64,000 bases of DNA from Lethocerus indicus (GCA_019843655.1 JACDQD010000005.1:15641758-15705757), one strand, 5' to 3'. Counted from the first letter of the stretch, positions 11,570-24,439 are shown. Notes: generated by a model not told the origin, from the letters alone. Numbers and translations: made by a program.

Positions 11570-12884
11570 TCCATCAATGTTTTTCATCAAATGTAGAAAC
11601 TGTAAATATTATTGTACCTATGTATAAGTTTCATAATACATTATTTAATATTATCTCGTTCTTCTTTGCAAATCTAACCCAAATCCTTTACACTTATCCA
11701 GTCTGTTAAAATACTAATGTTATTTCAAATTTGTGGCCTTCGTTGCGATAGGAAAATCGGGCCATAGATTGCCTTGAATTAAAATTTACAAATTGTAATA
11801 ATTAAAGGAAATGAAAAAATCTCGTGACTATTTCATTTATAATGCCTAAAACGTAGAATGACATTCGTAACATTGTTCCAGTGCACAATAATGCTAACAA
11901 TTGTACTCAATTAGTTGCGGAACGTTACGTTAAGTCGAGCGTTTCCTTTCCGCCTCGTCATTCTCCAAGTTTCCTGAACAATATATATACGTCCTCATAA
12001 AAATACCCTGGCTTCCGCTTTACTTTCATTCCGTTCTAATTTTTAATTTCATTTTGAGGTAACACTCCTTTAACCGAATTTGGCTATAGACCGGACTCCT
12101 TTCGAATCTGTGTGTGTAGTGGCTAATAAACTGCCGTCTTCCCTTTAATAACTAACATTTTTCAAAATATAAGGGGCCACATTATTAATTTGCCGACAAT
12201 CATAATTGTTTTTTCGATATTATTGTGTCAAGTGACCCGAAAAAAGTCGATATATAGAATGTATATTTTTAAATTGAAAAATTCGTACTTCACGTGTTGA
12301 TACTAATTGAATTAATAGTTTTCCCAATAAAATTGTGTCGATGAATGTGGTTTTTCCATTATAAAATCAAAACTATAAGAAACATAACCTCGACTGATTC
12401 TGAAACTACCGACTAGAACTAAAGTATGAAAATCTACTGTGTTAATGACTTTTTAACGAATCTTCTTGGCCAAATTTAGTAATTTTACTACAGTCAATTA
12501 TTTCCCTCCATTTCCTCTTATTATTACATTTCAATTTTTCCTTTAGGAATTATAAACTAAATTTCTACTAGTTTCACTTACAATTATCTGGAATTAATGG
12601 CTACAGAAAAGCATCGTTGGAATCCAATTTTTTTTCTCATAAAGTGTGAAATTACAAGTGTGAATTCAACAGGCGGAATAATACCCCATGGCGGGGATGA
12701 CAATTGCCAAGGTGTTAGAAAAGTATAACTATGGTAATGTGAAAGCGCTCCTACTACATTTCAACGGAGCAATTCAATTGGTGTTCGCTCCGTTCTAAAC
12801 TTTAATTATTTTTGTTCATTGAGTTTCTGTATAGAAATTATTCGGGCATTGCTGAGGAACTTTAATACCACATTACATTATACC
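11570..12884. other. Intergenic sequence, gene D to R1 copy 2
   Basis: 3' flank of gene D. No canonical AATAAA lies close to the stop; AATACA near 11635 is a possible variant. The rest is AT-rich with no gene recognised. Confidence 0.45.
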
Positions 12885-13490
12885 GTAGATTTCGTGCGGT
12901 CTGTCTCCTCTCGCTTTGGTCTTTTGCTAGACCGGTTTCGGCTGCTCGTCATCTTCAGTAGTGGTGTTAGACACTTTGCCACATTGGATGTTTTTTGGGC
13001 ATCCTCACTACACTGTCACTGTCATATGTACTGTGGTGGGTGTCTGTTTGTCGTGTGTATATATATGCGTCTTGTTATTATTTTTTTGGGGGATGTTGTT
13101 TCTCTTATTTGTTTTGGAAGGGATTTTGTCAATCGGCTTAAGTTTTTGTCAGATTATCGGTAAAATATATATTTAATCACAGAACTGATCACAACTATTA
13201 GGTTCTGACTTCCAAATATATGACAGGAAACCTATCTGGTATTGTGTATTTACGATTATAAAATTTTTCCTGTTGGTCCAAAATTTATTGAAAAAAGTAT
13301 ATTTTTAGTAATCCAGTTAATCGGTGCATGTGCACCCAACGAACTTTAGTTAAGTACATTTCCGTACCACACTCAGGGGGGCGCTAGGCTATCGGTCCAA
13401 GTGCACCCAACGAACTTTAGTTAAGTACATTCCCGCACCACACTCAGGGGGGCGCAAGTTTCACAAAAATCGTTCGTTAAGTGCACTTCC
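12885..13490 (+). mobile_element. R1 interspersed repeat, copy 2
   Basis: The best uninterrupted arm. Head 'gctagaccggtttcggctgc' and 'catcttcagtagtggtgtta', the conserved core, then two tandem units (13317-13455). It runs on into 'gtttcacaaaaatcgttcgt', the centre sequence of the palindrome at 22.46 kb. It is therefore one arm plus the start of the centre. No protein-coding capacity. Confidence 0.85.
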
Positions 13491-14210
13491 ATAAATGTTT
13501 AGTTATTCTTGTCGAATGGAGACGTGGAAAGAAAAATACACGTGTTGTAACAATGTTTATTTCCTAGAATAGTTGTCCGACTACTACTAAATCAACAGTA
13601 TACCATATTTCAAGAAATATGTTGTTGTCACTAGTGTACCGTCGTACTTTGTTAAAGGATCATAGTGTATTACATCATGGGTACTGAGTGTCCTCTTGTA
13701 GGGCGGAGCTACAAGAGGATAGACCTCGCTTAAATTATAAAATAATTTCCAGTGTAGCAGTAGCGGTGATTTTTCGTGTCACATAAATGAATCCTGGCAG
13801 TGAGCACTCAAATCATTTTTATTGCCTTTACCTTGCATTCAGAGTCGAGTGAGGGAGACAACTGTGGAGTATATACATATACGTATCGGCTTCGAAACTG
13901 TAAAGAAGAAATCGCTTAATTTCTAACATTCCTTTTCTAAACATACCAGCTATAATTAGTAATTAAATGCTCAATTTAGTTGGGCATGATGAAATACTTT
14001 AAAGAATCATTTTCCTACAAAATGGTAACTAATGCGATAGTTTTTAATAAGATGTATAATTTATTTATAAAATGTCCTCGTCCTGATGGGTCTCGGTAAT
14101 TTGCTTTTTAGTGAATGCGTTACTGAAGATACATGTAGAACAACATTTTTAAGGACAATAAAGTAATATACGTACTATAAATTTGAGCGGATGGTAACTA
14201 TACTTGCTTC
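13491..14210. other. Intergenic sequence with a short hairpin
   Basis: Contains an 11-bp perfect stem (13691-13701 with 13709-13719, tcctcttgtag/ctacaagagga, 7-nt loop). TTTATT near 14062 gives a minus-strand AATAAA about 145 nt past the stop of gene E. No gene seen. Confidence 0.5.
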
Positions 14211-15037
14211 TTAATGGTAAGGGTACTCTCCGTTGGACGAGTGGCCCAATCCAGGTTCTTCCGACAGTTGTTGATCATTCCCTTCTGTTTGTCGCGACTC
14301 CACCGGTACCAGTACTGGTACCTGCTTGACAACGTGAACGGGATACGGGACGTGTACGGGAATCTTAACGGGGACCTTCACCGGTACCGGGACCTCTTTT
14401 TCGAGGGGTACCGGGCGGTGCTTGACGACGAGGACGGGTACAGGCTTCTCAACGGGTACGGGAATAGGCCTCTCGACGCGTACCTTGACGGGGAAGGGCA
14501 CGTACTTTGCGACTGGTACTGGTACGTGTTTCTCAACAGGTACGTGAACGGGTACAGGGCGCGGTACCTCTATTTTGACAGGGACGGGAACTCGTTTCTC
14601 GACGGCGTAGTGTACCTTCTTCTCTACGTAGACCGGGTAGGGTTTTTCTACGGGAACAGGGACCGGTTTGTCAACGGGTACCTTTACTGGGACCGAGACC
14701 TTCTTTTCCACCAAGAACGGTTTGGGCACGGCCACTTTGATCGGGTACGGCACCAGCTTCTCGACTGTCACGGGAAACGGCTTGGGAACGAACACCAGAA
14801 ACGGTTTGTCCACTGGAACCTTGACTGCATAGGGAACTTCTTTCTTGACGGTCATGATGTACGGAACTGGAACCTTCTTGGTGAAGGTGTACGTCATCAC
14901 TTTGTTACTGTGGACAGGGCGGAATCCTGCATCCATCCCGTGTCCCTTGAAGTCCTCTATGCCCCTCTTATGTTTCTGTTCAACGGCCACCGCCAGGCCA
15001 GTGCTGCGCCGCAAAGTAGAGCTGTGAAAGACTGCAT
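14211..15037 (-). pseudogene. Gene E: CPLCP-like VPV/PYPV-repeat protein, frameshift at the signal peptide
   Basis: The ATG at 15037 follows a CAGTCGAT leader of 7 nt, like its paralogs, and begins a plausible signal peptide (MQSFTALLCGAALA). The frame then diverges near 14995. The rest of the protein (AVAVEQKHKRGIEDFKGHG, then FTKKVPVPYIMTVKKEVPYA and a full VPV/PVPV domain ending VPYPVHVVKQVPVLVPVE) lies in another frame. That frame can be extended upstream to 15092, but only by a non-secretory N-terminus (MGIQGLKLFEPLG). One base lost or two gained around 'ctggcctggcgg' explains the break; no GT-AG intron fits. The rest is conserved, with the Lys-Arg site kept, so an assembly error or a recent null allele is likely. 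The tail is short and polar. Length would be about 270 residues. Confidence 0.8.
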
Positions 15038-15078
15038 ATCGACTGCTGTACTGCCCAAGTGGTTCGAACAATTTTAAT
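15038..15078 (-). promoter_or_regulatory. Core promoter of gene E (A/T box plus initiator-like)
   Basis: ATTAAAAT lies 28-35 nt before the A (15044) of a GCAGTC initiator-like element. ATG is 7 nt downstream. This is weaker than in the other members. Confidence 0.45.
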
Positions 15079-15798
15079 CCCTGGATCCCCACTCAGTTAT
15101 GAAATTTTCCAGTAATATGAATGGGTTGATAGTAACACGATTATCCTATTAATCCTATATTAAACCTATTATTATATTAAATTATTAAGAGTTACTAGCG
15201 GAGCGTCACTACATTAAGCGGTTTTTTTGAACAATTATATCTGCCGGAGGGGTACGGTAGTTCCGAATTAATTTCTTACGAGTGCTTTGTAATAAAACTG
15301 CCTGTCCTTCCTGGTTTGCAGTTAGACACCTGTCGCTATCAAAGTGTTCACATTGCCGTTTACATCATTTTTCAATTCTAACTGGAGAGTATATTTCAAA
15401 TATACTATCCATTAATTAGACAAAAATTGGAGTTTCTATATTACACTATAGAGGTTTCTATATTAAACTATTAAAGTATACTTAATAGGCGTGTCCTTCA
15501 TTTGGACATCTCTATTGCGCAGAGGTTTCTGTGTAAATAGATCCGTGAAACTGGTCCACATTAGGTAAAAAAATACTTTATTCACGGCATTTGCGCTTAT
15601 CTTCCGCATATGCGGCAGGTGCAGCGATTGTTTATTTCGTAAATGTCTCTGCTCAAGGTAAACACAGGATTTTTCACAACAATACGGGTAAATATTTAGC
15701 GATGGCATTGAAATTTAAAATGACAAAGCCGGGATATCGTATAAAAACTGGGGATGGAAAATGAATCGTCGAATTGAGTCTCTGACCAGTCGTTCAGT

Positions 15799-17494
15799 AT
15801 GCAGCTCAAGTTGATTTTCCTGTTCGCTGTCCTTTTCATGTCCGCAGTGTTTGTGAGTACATTTATTTTACGTTTTTCTAAGTTACGTAGATTAGAAACT
15901 TAGGTTAGGGTTAGATTAGAATTGTTCTATAGGGATAGCACAACTATCGATACTAGAAGCTTTATATTGAACCCGACGGGGAACACAAAATACGTAAAGA
16001 TGTAAACATTTGATATTATTTGTTTCCAGCTGAAGACGAAACATTAACGAGTGAATTAATTCAAAATTACTATATAATTTTTCCGCCACTAGAAATCGAT
16101 TTTTTATTTTTAAAAACGTCTTATATTCATAATATTCTATTTCCCAAAGCAAACTTTTCTTTTGTTTGTCGCCTAGTATTTGTTAAACTTAGAATGCATT
16201 TAAAATGAATTTCATGGCTATAAATAATCAGAGATTGCAGAATCAATGACTAGAAAAGAAAAGAAATACGTTTAGCTAATAGAGAAACCAACGCAGGATT
16301 AACATATATTATATAATATTATGTAACATCTCATTATTTCCGTAATAAAGAATATATCGCACAGTTGCTATTAATAGTAGCTGAGAATCGAATGAATTCG
16401 ATTCGAAACACCGAAATAGTTGTAAAAATATTATTTATAAACACATATTTCAATATAAAATCATTGAAATAACTAATTACTTCAAAACACACTTCGATTC
16501 ACTTGTTTCTTCCGGTCATTCTGCACTGGATGAATTAATCAGTTCTATCAATATTCTAAGATCTGTAATTACCGGGGCTGTTACAAACGCACCGTTATCA
16601 AACATCATTATAAGCATAGTTATTTAATGTTCCATTTCAAAATGGACTAGATTATTTAATTGGACGGTTGGAATTCCTAGCTCTTTCATCGTTTGTTTTA
16701 TCGCAGGGTCGTAATTCTAATCTTCGACCGAGCGGGAACACCACGTTTCCGTTCCACAAAACACACCATTCCAGGCTGACTAATGAGCATTACCTTATTT
16801 CTCGAAATGAGGATTTCTTAAAGCCAATAGAAAGTTTTTGGATTGCAGTTATGCATAAGCTGAAGGTTCAATTTGTCGGAACACGTAGATGTACATCGAA
16901 TATTTAAATGATCACGCTAACTATATTTAAACTTTAAACAGTTGCTAGTTTCAGACTCCTCATGAAATCAAGAGATAGAACAACTAATGACAATTTTTTT
17001 AGGCTCTAAAAATATGACCGTCAGTGGTACCGTCCCTGTGAACGTTGCACTGAAAACTTGTCCTCTTTAGATGTGTCATCGTAGGCGCAAAGTAGAGAGG
17101 ATATATTGACGCCCCTAGAGGAAATCCAATCAGAATGGAATGAATAGTAAAACCTCCTTGAACAACTCTCTCAAGCTACGTCATACAGTCATGTATTTTA
17201 TATTTTATACCCCCACGGTAAATTAAATTAACGTCGATTTGACAGAATTGGCATTCCTCACAACGGAAATGAAACAAACCATCTATCCTATGTATAGGAA
17301 CAATACGTCCGTTGGCCAGAGGCAAGGCTGTAAAAATAGGACTTATTTTTCAGGGGGCGGTATCGGGCACTGAAGTAGAAGAGGAGCCGGCCGGCCAGAA
17401 GGAGGTGCGCTGTGGAAAGGGAGGCGGAAAGGGTGGAAAGGGTGGCGGCGGAAAGGGTGGCAAGGGAGGCGGTTTTAAGGGTAAGAAGTGGTAA
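15799..17494 (+). CDS. Small secreted Gly/Lys-rich peptide, two exons
   Basis: Predicted 64-residue secreted peptide; the family is not recognised. Exon 1 (15799-15852) encodes a signal peptide, MQLKLIFLFAVLFMSAVF, and ends at a strong GTGAGT donor in phase 0. Exon 2 (17354-17494) follows TTTTTCAG and encodes GAVSGTEVEEEPAGQKEVRC, then a run of GGK/GGGK repeats ending FKGKKW. The intron is about 1.5 kb. A TATAAAAA at 15740 lies 59 nt before ATG, and AATAAA occurs at 17549 and 17562. An intron right after a signal-peptide exon is typical of insect cuticular and secreted peptide genes. The mature peptide is strongly basic with one Cys, so a Gly-rich antimicrobial-like or structural peptide is possible; neither is shown. 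An unspliced reading would start at 17312 and lack a signal sequence. Confidence 0.65.
15853..17353 (+). other. Intron of the small Gly/Lys-rich peptide gene
   Basis: GTGAGT at 15853 to TTTTTCAG at 17353. AT-rich, with no internal gene. A short palindrome around 16388-16407 (gaatcgaatgaattcgattc) is the only structure noticed. Confidence 0.55.
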
Positions 17495-20056
17495 TGAACA
17501 CGGCAACACTCTTCAATTCTAACGGATAACAGTCTTTCCCAATCCACAATAAAAGGGACAATAAAAAACATGCAGTAATTATTTTCGTCTTGTTCTTTAA
17601 ATCCCCCAACCTGTTGTCAATATTTTTTCTACAGGCATTAATTGGTTATTATATGGTCTGTATTAATTTTAATCTATTAAACTTCATTAGATTCGAACTC
17701 TGGGTCAAACGCTATAATGTGCACATTATACACTAAGAACAAGGCCTATAATGTGCGATATGGAAAGAACACAAAATCCGCGGTACAACACTGCGGTTAT
17801 ACGGTGCAATAACCGGTTATACTCAAGCACAAACAATTAGAAGATATGCTGGAAAATTAAAAAATTAAGTAAACAACCGGCAATCATGCACAGCATCCTT
17901 CATGTAGTGTCTGAGCCTTGGAAATATTAGAATTTTAAACCGGATTTAAAGCAAGAGTGAGTGGTCTTGGCGTTTTGAATTACTTTCATAATTACGGGCA
18001 CGTGAGATATATCAATTTCATCTCATAAAGGCGTAGAAAGTTTGAAAATCCATTCTATCTATTGATTACACAGAAGATGGTGGTTATGTGGGTGGAAAAA
18101 TAATTGTGTTTTTCGAAATTGTTTCTTGATCTGCAACAATTTCCTAATTTGTTACATTTCATTAACGATTTAGAATAGCGTAAGTCTTGCAATGGCTGAC
18201 TCATATACAGCCAAAATGTTCAAGATTTTTGTGCGTGCTGTTGAATATAACCAATTCTCTGTCATAACCTGGGCCTACTGTTTGTACGTTTATATTTTTT
18301 ATTTCCTGCACGACTATTAATATTAACAATAAACAAATCTGTTAGAAAAAATTAGAAAAATTCATCCCAGTTCAGAGCGAAAAAATCGTGAAATCAGGAA
18401 TACCATCGAGTTCCACTAGACGAAAGCGGTTTATGGGAACGTTAACAGGGATAAGAGCACTTGACGTTTATTTAGGAGAGAGTGCTTCTAATCTCCCGCA
18501 GGGGAAACCTATCTCTCACTTTAGCTATGCGCATAATTGCACACTTATTAATGCGAAAAAAACACCTAAATAAAATGTAATTCTTTGGAGCACTTTCTTT
18601 TTAGAAGCAGAAAGCGTGCAGCAAGCATGCCAATTTCATCAATATAATTTTATTACAACCGGCGTTCTCAGTAAAGGCATATACCCGTCATGATTTGAGA
18701 GGCCCTTAATGCATAATCTATGTACTAACCACTGGCCTCACAAATACATACCTGAAGGGAAATATGAGTATACATCATGTGCCCATAATTCATTTTGGAT
18801 ACCTTTCAACCGGAATGGCTTTTTTCCACCGTATAATGTAACGTAGAGTAAGAATGAAATGCAATTGAACAGCCTTTAGAGGAGTTTACTTTAATATATA
18901 TCATCTTATCTTATATATTATCTTTAAATTAAATCAGTAGATAAGTTATTCCAGCTGGAAGCAGAAATAAGAGAGAGGGCGCCAGAAGGAAATGGCAAAA
19001 ACCCTTCCGATGAGGCCCACTCAAGTGGTTGCCAAACACAGGAAAAATTTTGAAACAGCCGGAGGTCAAAACCTCTGCCAACCGATATTCTTCCTATATC
19101 ACGCGACAATTCAAGTTCTGGTTCCAGTTTTCGCTCAAATTATAAATTATTTGTATCGTTTTATGCCTGTTCACGTTTTGTTCAATTTTAATATTTTTCT
19201 TAAATGTAATAATATTTGTTAAATCGGAATATATCATACATTTTTTATTTATTCATGCATAATAGTGTCAAAAATACGTTTCGAAGAATTTGTTGTGGGA
19301 AAAACTAGAAGTTAAGACTAGGAGATTAAATTCAACAGGAATTTGTTAGTTACCTGCTCTGGGGCCAGTACAAGTTCATAATTAGTGATACCCTGGACAA
19401 TGTTTTTAATTTCGGAAAATTTTTATATTTTTTATAAAGTATATTATAAAGTTTATATTTTTCTTTTATTGTTGAAACAAAGATAAAAAATGATCTGGTT
19501 CAGGCCCATTAAATAAATATTAAAATGAACGTTGTTCAGAAGTGATCATTAAATAATATGCTCAAATTTAAGTAAAGTGCCAAATATTATCTCTTATTGA
19601 GAGTTAAAAAAATTATCTATATTAATTTATTAGATCATTATTATAATAATTTGGCAAATGGTAGTTTAATTTGAATCACAAATTTTTCATAATATACTCA
19701 AGTAAAATCTGTTCATATCATGTTTAATATATTATGGGTAATTATCGTCTAATATCATGAAAATAAATAAATTTATGTTCCAGTATGTTGCATTATTTCA
19801 AACATAATGAATACCTTACAAGGAATGAATAAGACACATTATCCTTCGAGTTATGTTTGTACAATAACTTGTACTACCCATAATTTATTAGTCCCACAAA
19901 AGTAAGGAAATATTCACTAAGCACGAATCATTTAAACTTTTAAACCACAAAAAATAAAATTAATATTATTTCGTATAAAAATATTAGTTATCAAAAACAA
20001 AAAAATTATATACACAATATAATATTTTCTTAACCAAATACTCCATATTAGATGTC

Positions 20057-20061
<5 letters not shown>
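17495..20061. other. AT-rich intergenic sequence
   Basis: 3' flank of the small peptide gene followed by AT-rich DNA. No gene, RNA or repeat was recognised in 17600-20060. Confidence 0.45.

Positions 20062-20106
<45 letters not shown>
20062..20106. repeat. (AT)n microsatellite
   Basis: About 45 bp of AT dinucleotides, followed by looser AT/GT-rich sequence to about 20360. Confidence 0.9.
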
Positions 20107-20111
<5 letters not shown>

Positions 20112-20826
20112 TATAAGTATATGCATATATATAATATAATTAAAGTAATATTAAAACAGGATGAATCAAAGAGGAATTAAATAATCTGTAAATAATATAT
20201 TTGACACACAGTAAATATATTGATATGAGTGGGATATTAACATTTGTGCATTCTGTTTCTTTCACGTTACCAGATAAAAAAATATTAAGAACTTCATGTA
20301 CACACATATCTACCTCTGTATGTATATGTATATATATATGTATGTATGTATGAACACACACACACATGTCCCAGGCTCCTGGCACTGTGTTTTATCTATC
20401 ATAAAGTGATTGACTGAATCTCATGGATGAATATCATGTGTTGATATATATGTTCCTTATTTCACAGGGAGGAGCCGGTCCTATTGTAACATATATACTA
20501 ACTGATTGGCCCAAAGTTTACATTGTAATGTACTGACATAAAAACTAATTTTTGCATATTAATGTTACGTGCAAGTAACATTTGATTGTCTTTGATTTCA
20601 CTCTCATCCATTCATTGGTTATAATCAATCCATAAACTAAATATAATCCCCTACAATTCCTCCATTTTTCGCATTGATCTGCTTTAAGATTTCAATCACT
20701 CAATGATTTACTTCATCAACAGGCGGACCCACCTTCTGGTATCTCTACAGGAGACATCCCAATTACAATAACATTACAATTACAAATTAATTGTAATGGC
20801 AGAATAATTACACACTAATCAATAAC

Positions 20827-21140
20827 GTAGATTTCGTCTGTTTCTGTCTCCCCTCGCTAGTTTGGGCTTTTGCTAGACCGGTTTCGGCTGCTGGCCATTT
20901 TCAGTAGCGGTATTAGTCATTTTACCAATTTGGATATTTTTTGGGCATCCTCACTGCACTGTCACCGTCACTTGTACTGTGATGGTTGTCTGTTTGTCGT
21001 GTGTGTATATCTGTGCCTTGGTATTGTGTTTTTGAGTATGTTGTTAGTTTTTTTGGGTTGGGAGGGATTTTGTTAATCTGCTTAAGTTTTTGTCGGATTA
21101 TCGGTCAAATATACCTTTGATCAGTTGTGTGGTCACAACG
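20827..21140 (+). mobile_element. R1 copy 3, left part of arm
   Basis: Head and first half of the R1 core ('gctagaccggtttcggctgc', 'gcatcctcactgcactgtca', 'gtcggattatcggtcaaata'), cut by the insertion that begins at 21141. It continues at 22222. Confidence 0.85.
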
Positions 21141-22221
21141 ATATGAGCCATTTATTTTGAAAGTGGCCTAACTCCATTTTTCAATTTTTTCCAGTTACCA
21201 TGGTTACATGTACAACTTCGTGTTATTTATCAGTAAAGCATATCAGGTTGCTTATATTCCGAGCAAATATGATAATTCTTGACACATAAGTTTTCAGAGT
21301 TAGTTCAATAAATGAACAGTGTAGTTTGAAAGTGGCCTAACTCCATTTATACTTAAATCGAGATATTTACTATTGATAATGTCGGAAAGCAGTGATGAAA
21401 GTCATTTTACTTAATTAGTATTTACTTGTTAACCTCAGTTTTTGGCCAATTGCGTTAGTTGAATAACCGGTACGTTGAATTAATATAAAACTTAAAATTT
21501 AATATTAAATTTTAGAAATTACTTCACCCGTGGGGAAGAACAGAACAAGACCAGATTTATTTCAGATAGTGAAGAAGAAATAGTAACTAATGATTAAAAA
21601 AAAAAAGAAAAAAGTCGAAAATGAAACAGAATTATAGAACAATATTTGTCTTCAGGGGATGAAGATACGAATAACGATGGAGAAAAAAATTGATGAATCA
21701 TACATCCGAAAAGTGCGAAAGATTAAACGGAATTCAGGGAAAAGATATTCTTCAAATCCCTTTCACACGCACAAAATGTAGATAAGTGGTAAATTGTTTT
21801 GTAATAAATTTATGTTTGTAATTTTGTACGTTATGTAGTTAAAAATTTTTTGAATCGCACAAATTATGTCTCCGAAGTGTTTTAAAGATATGTAAAATAA
21901 ATTCAGTATTGTTTTTTTCAATTTGAAGCATCTTAAATTATGTTGAATGGACTTGCGCACTTTCAAATTTTATAATGAATCCGGTTGTAAGTTTTGAAAG
22001 TGGCCTAACTCCATTCTTGATAAGAAAACACATATTATTCACTTAATAATTGCCACTATTTTAATAGGAACTATAAATTCAACACCCTTAGATACACTTA
22101 AGCAGTATGACTCATTAGTATCCGATACGTATATTTTTAAATTCATTGAAACGCAAACCCTTAAATATCTCGATTTGAAGATAAATGGAATTAGGCCACT
22201 TTCAAAATAAACAGCTCATAT
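21141..22221. mobile_element. 1.08-kb inverted-repeat DNA element inserted in R1 copy 3
   Basis: The ends match as inverted repeats over nearly 40 bp: left 'atatgagccatttatttt' then 'gaaagtggcctaactccatt'; right, read inverted, 'atatgagctgtttatttt' then 'gaaagtggcctaattccatt'. The motif gaaagtggcctaactccatt recurs internally near 21328 and 21997. Only short degenerate acidic/Lys-rich reading frames lie inside (around 21540-21690), so the copy is non-autonomous. Superfamily not assigned. Confidence 0.75.
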
Positions 22222-22465
22222 GTTTCTGACATTCAAATATATATCAGGAAACCTATCTGGTATTGTGTATTTACGATCATCAATTTTTTCCAGTAATCCA
22301 GTTAATCGGTGCATGTGCACCCAACGAACTTTAGTTAAGTACATTTCCGCACCACACACAGGGGGGCGCTAGGTTATCGGTCCAAGTGCACCCAACTAAC
22401 TTTAGTTAAGTACATTTCCGCACCACATTCAAGGGGCGCTAGTTTATCGGTACAAGTGCACTCAA
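22222..22465 (+). mobile_element. R1 copy 3, right part of arm with tandem units
   Basis: Resumes at 'caggaaacctatctggtatt' and carries three tandem units (about 22306-22465) with ggtgcatgtgcaccc-type palindromic starts. Confidence 0.85.
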
Positions 22466-22797
22466 TGAACGATTTTTGTGAAACTAGCGCCCCCTGAGGG
22501 TGGTGCGGAAATGTACTTAACAAATGTTCGTTGGGTGCACTTGCTCCGATTAATTAAATTACTAAAAGTAATCTTTTTTCCATAAATTTTGGATCAACAG
22601 GAAAACGTTTATGAATGTAAATACACAATACCAGATAGGTTTGCTATCATATATTTGATAGTCAGAACCTACTAGTTATGACCAGTTGTGTGATCAAATA
22701 TATATTTTACCGATAATCCGACAAAAACTTATGCTGATTAGCCTAATCCTTCCCAACCCAAATAAGACAAACAACATCCCCGAAAAACACAATAACA

Positions 22798-22847
<50 letters not shown>

Positions 22848-22905
22848 GCAGGACCAACAGACAACCACCACAGTACAGGTGACAGTGTCAGTGCAGTGAT
22901 GTATG
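22466..22905 (-). mobile_element. R1 copy 4, inverted arm
   Basis: Reverse-oriented R1 joined to copy 3 through 'gaacgatttttgtgaaacta', giving a fold-back palindrome. It carries one tandem unit, the core in reverse, an (AT)n tract at 22799-22843 and the 'acagacaaccaccacagtac' end. The outer accggtttcggc head is missing. Confidence 0.85.
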
Positions 22906-24382
22906 AAGGACTCGCTGTCCTGGGTGATGGTCGCAATGACTGGAGAAGTAAGGGAAGTGCAGGAAGAGGATGGGAATAGGGAATCTTCCATGCTGGTCCA
23001 GCAGAAGAACAAGTGCCTGTAGAAATAACAAATTAGTATGTAATAGAGTACATGTATATTCCATTGGTTGAATCTTCTATTGTCAATGAATTTAAAGTGG
23101 CGCACCTCTAGGAAATCCCGAAGCCTTTGTGAGAGGGGCCAGATTTAATTTATTCTCTTTCACCTCTTCTTCTTCTAGTTCTCTTGTTGAAGTTAAAATT
23201 ATTTATAAAAAAAATATGAAAGCTACATAGGGCAGACGCAAATAAAGATTACTATTGCCCGATCTGTGAACCCGATTCTAGTTCATATTTCATAAAATTC
23301 TCTCTACTTCTTAACTCCACTCATTCCTTGTTTACCTCATAAACCTTTGATGTTATCATTACGATTTTTTTACGCGTACTTTTCACTTATTTCAATATAT
23401 AAACATATATATAACATAAATTTGAATGGAAGGAAAATTCAATTAAACGCTAGGATTCTAACCTGAATCGAAGCATTTACACTATACCTCACTCTTGAAT
23501 AACTGGAATTACCCCTGTAATTATTCTTTTCCCCGGAACTTACTCTCATTACATACGGCGTCGCTTCACTGTATTTTGAATCCGCCTCATAACTGCACAA
23601 ACTACCAGTCTGAATTCTAATGAAAACTTTAAAACAGGGAAAAGGAGAATTAAAAGGGGCGTCAACAGTGATTCGGGCCCAGGGGCGGACCGAACTTTTC
23701 TTCAATTGCAAATTTCGAGATGCTCGGTAACTCCAGTACACTGCTTATTGTATATATCACATACACATTATAAAAAGGGAAGGGGATTTTATTGAAGGTG
23801 TCATAGGCAGTACTAGGTATGCATTTTTCTCCTCAGTTGCATTCCTCGAATTAATATTTCTCAACTTAAATTCTAATATTCTATTCTCGTGTACGCTTTT
23901 TACCTTGTATTACCTCAGAAATACTCAATTATTTAATTCATTAAATCAGGGTTGGACCCATTCTGTTCCAGGATATTTCCTGTGTTTGGAAACCACCTGA
24001 GTGGGATCCCACCTCTATAGGAAGGGTTTTACCCTTTCCTTCTGGTGTGTCGGCTGCCTATAAGGTATCCTCTTTACACTAGAATTGGACTGTGCTATTT
24101 TATTAACCACGGTAAAAAAATGAATTTGTTTTGATTCTATGATCACTTTAAACTGATTGTTTTGATCATTTCCACGTTAGTCAGGATTTCCAAGCAAAAC
24201 GTCAGACTCAGGTGAAACAGGATAGTTCGGAAATGTTATTATTCAGAACAAAAAGGGAGGGAGAGAAATTACATAAAAATTTCAAGTACTGTCATGAAAA
24301 GATGTACTCTATTATTTTATAAAAAATACTTAGTGAACGTATTCCAGTCTACCCTCAAAACGTATTTGTACATGAATCAGAT

Positions 24383-24386
<4 letters not shown>
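22906..24386. other. Intergenic sequence, R1 copy 4 to gene F 3' flank
   Basis: No gene supported. A TATAAAAAG near 23771 has no convincing frame downstream. Confidence 0.45.

Positions 24387-24432
<46 letters not shown>
24387..24432. repeat. (AT)n microsatellite
   Basis: About 45 bp of AT just past the stop codon of gene F, as also seen downstream of genes B and G. Confidence 0.95.

Positions 24433-24439
<7 letters not shown>

Noticed and set aside
17312..17353. Met at 17312 as start of the Gly/Lys peptide
   Set aside because: It yields no signal peptide and overlaps a polypyrimidine tract and acceptor. The spliced model with an exon at 15799 explains both.
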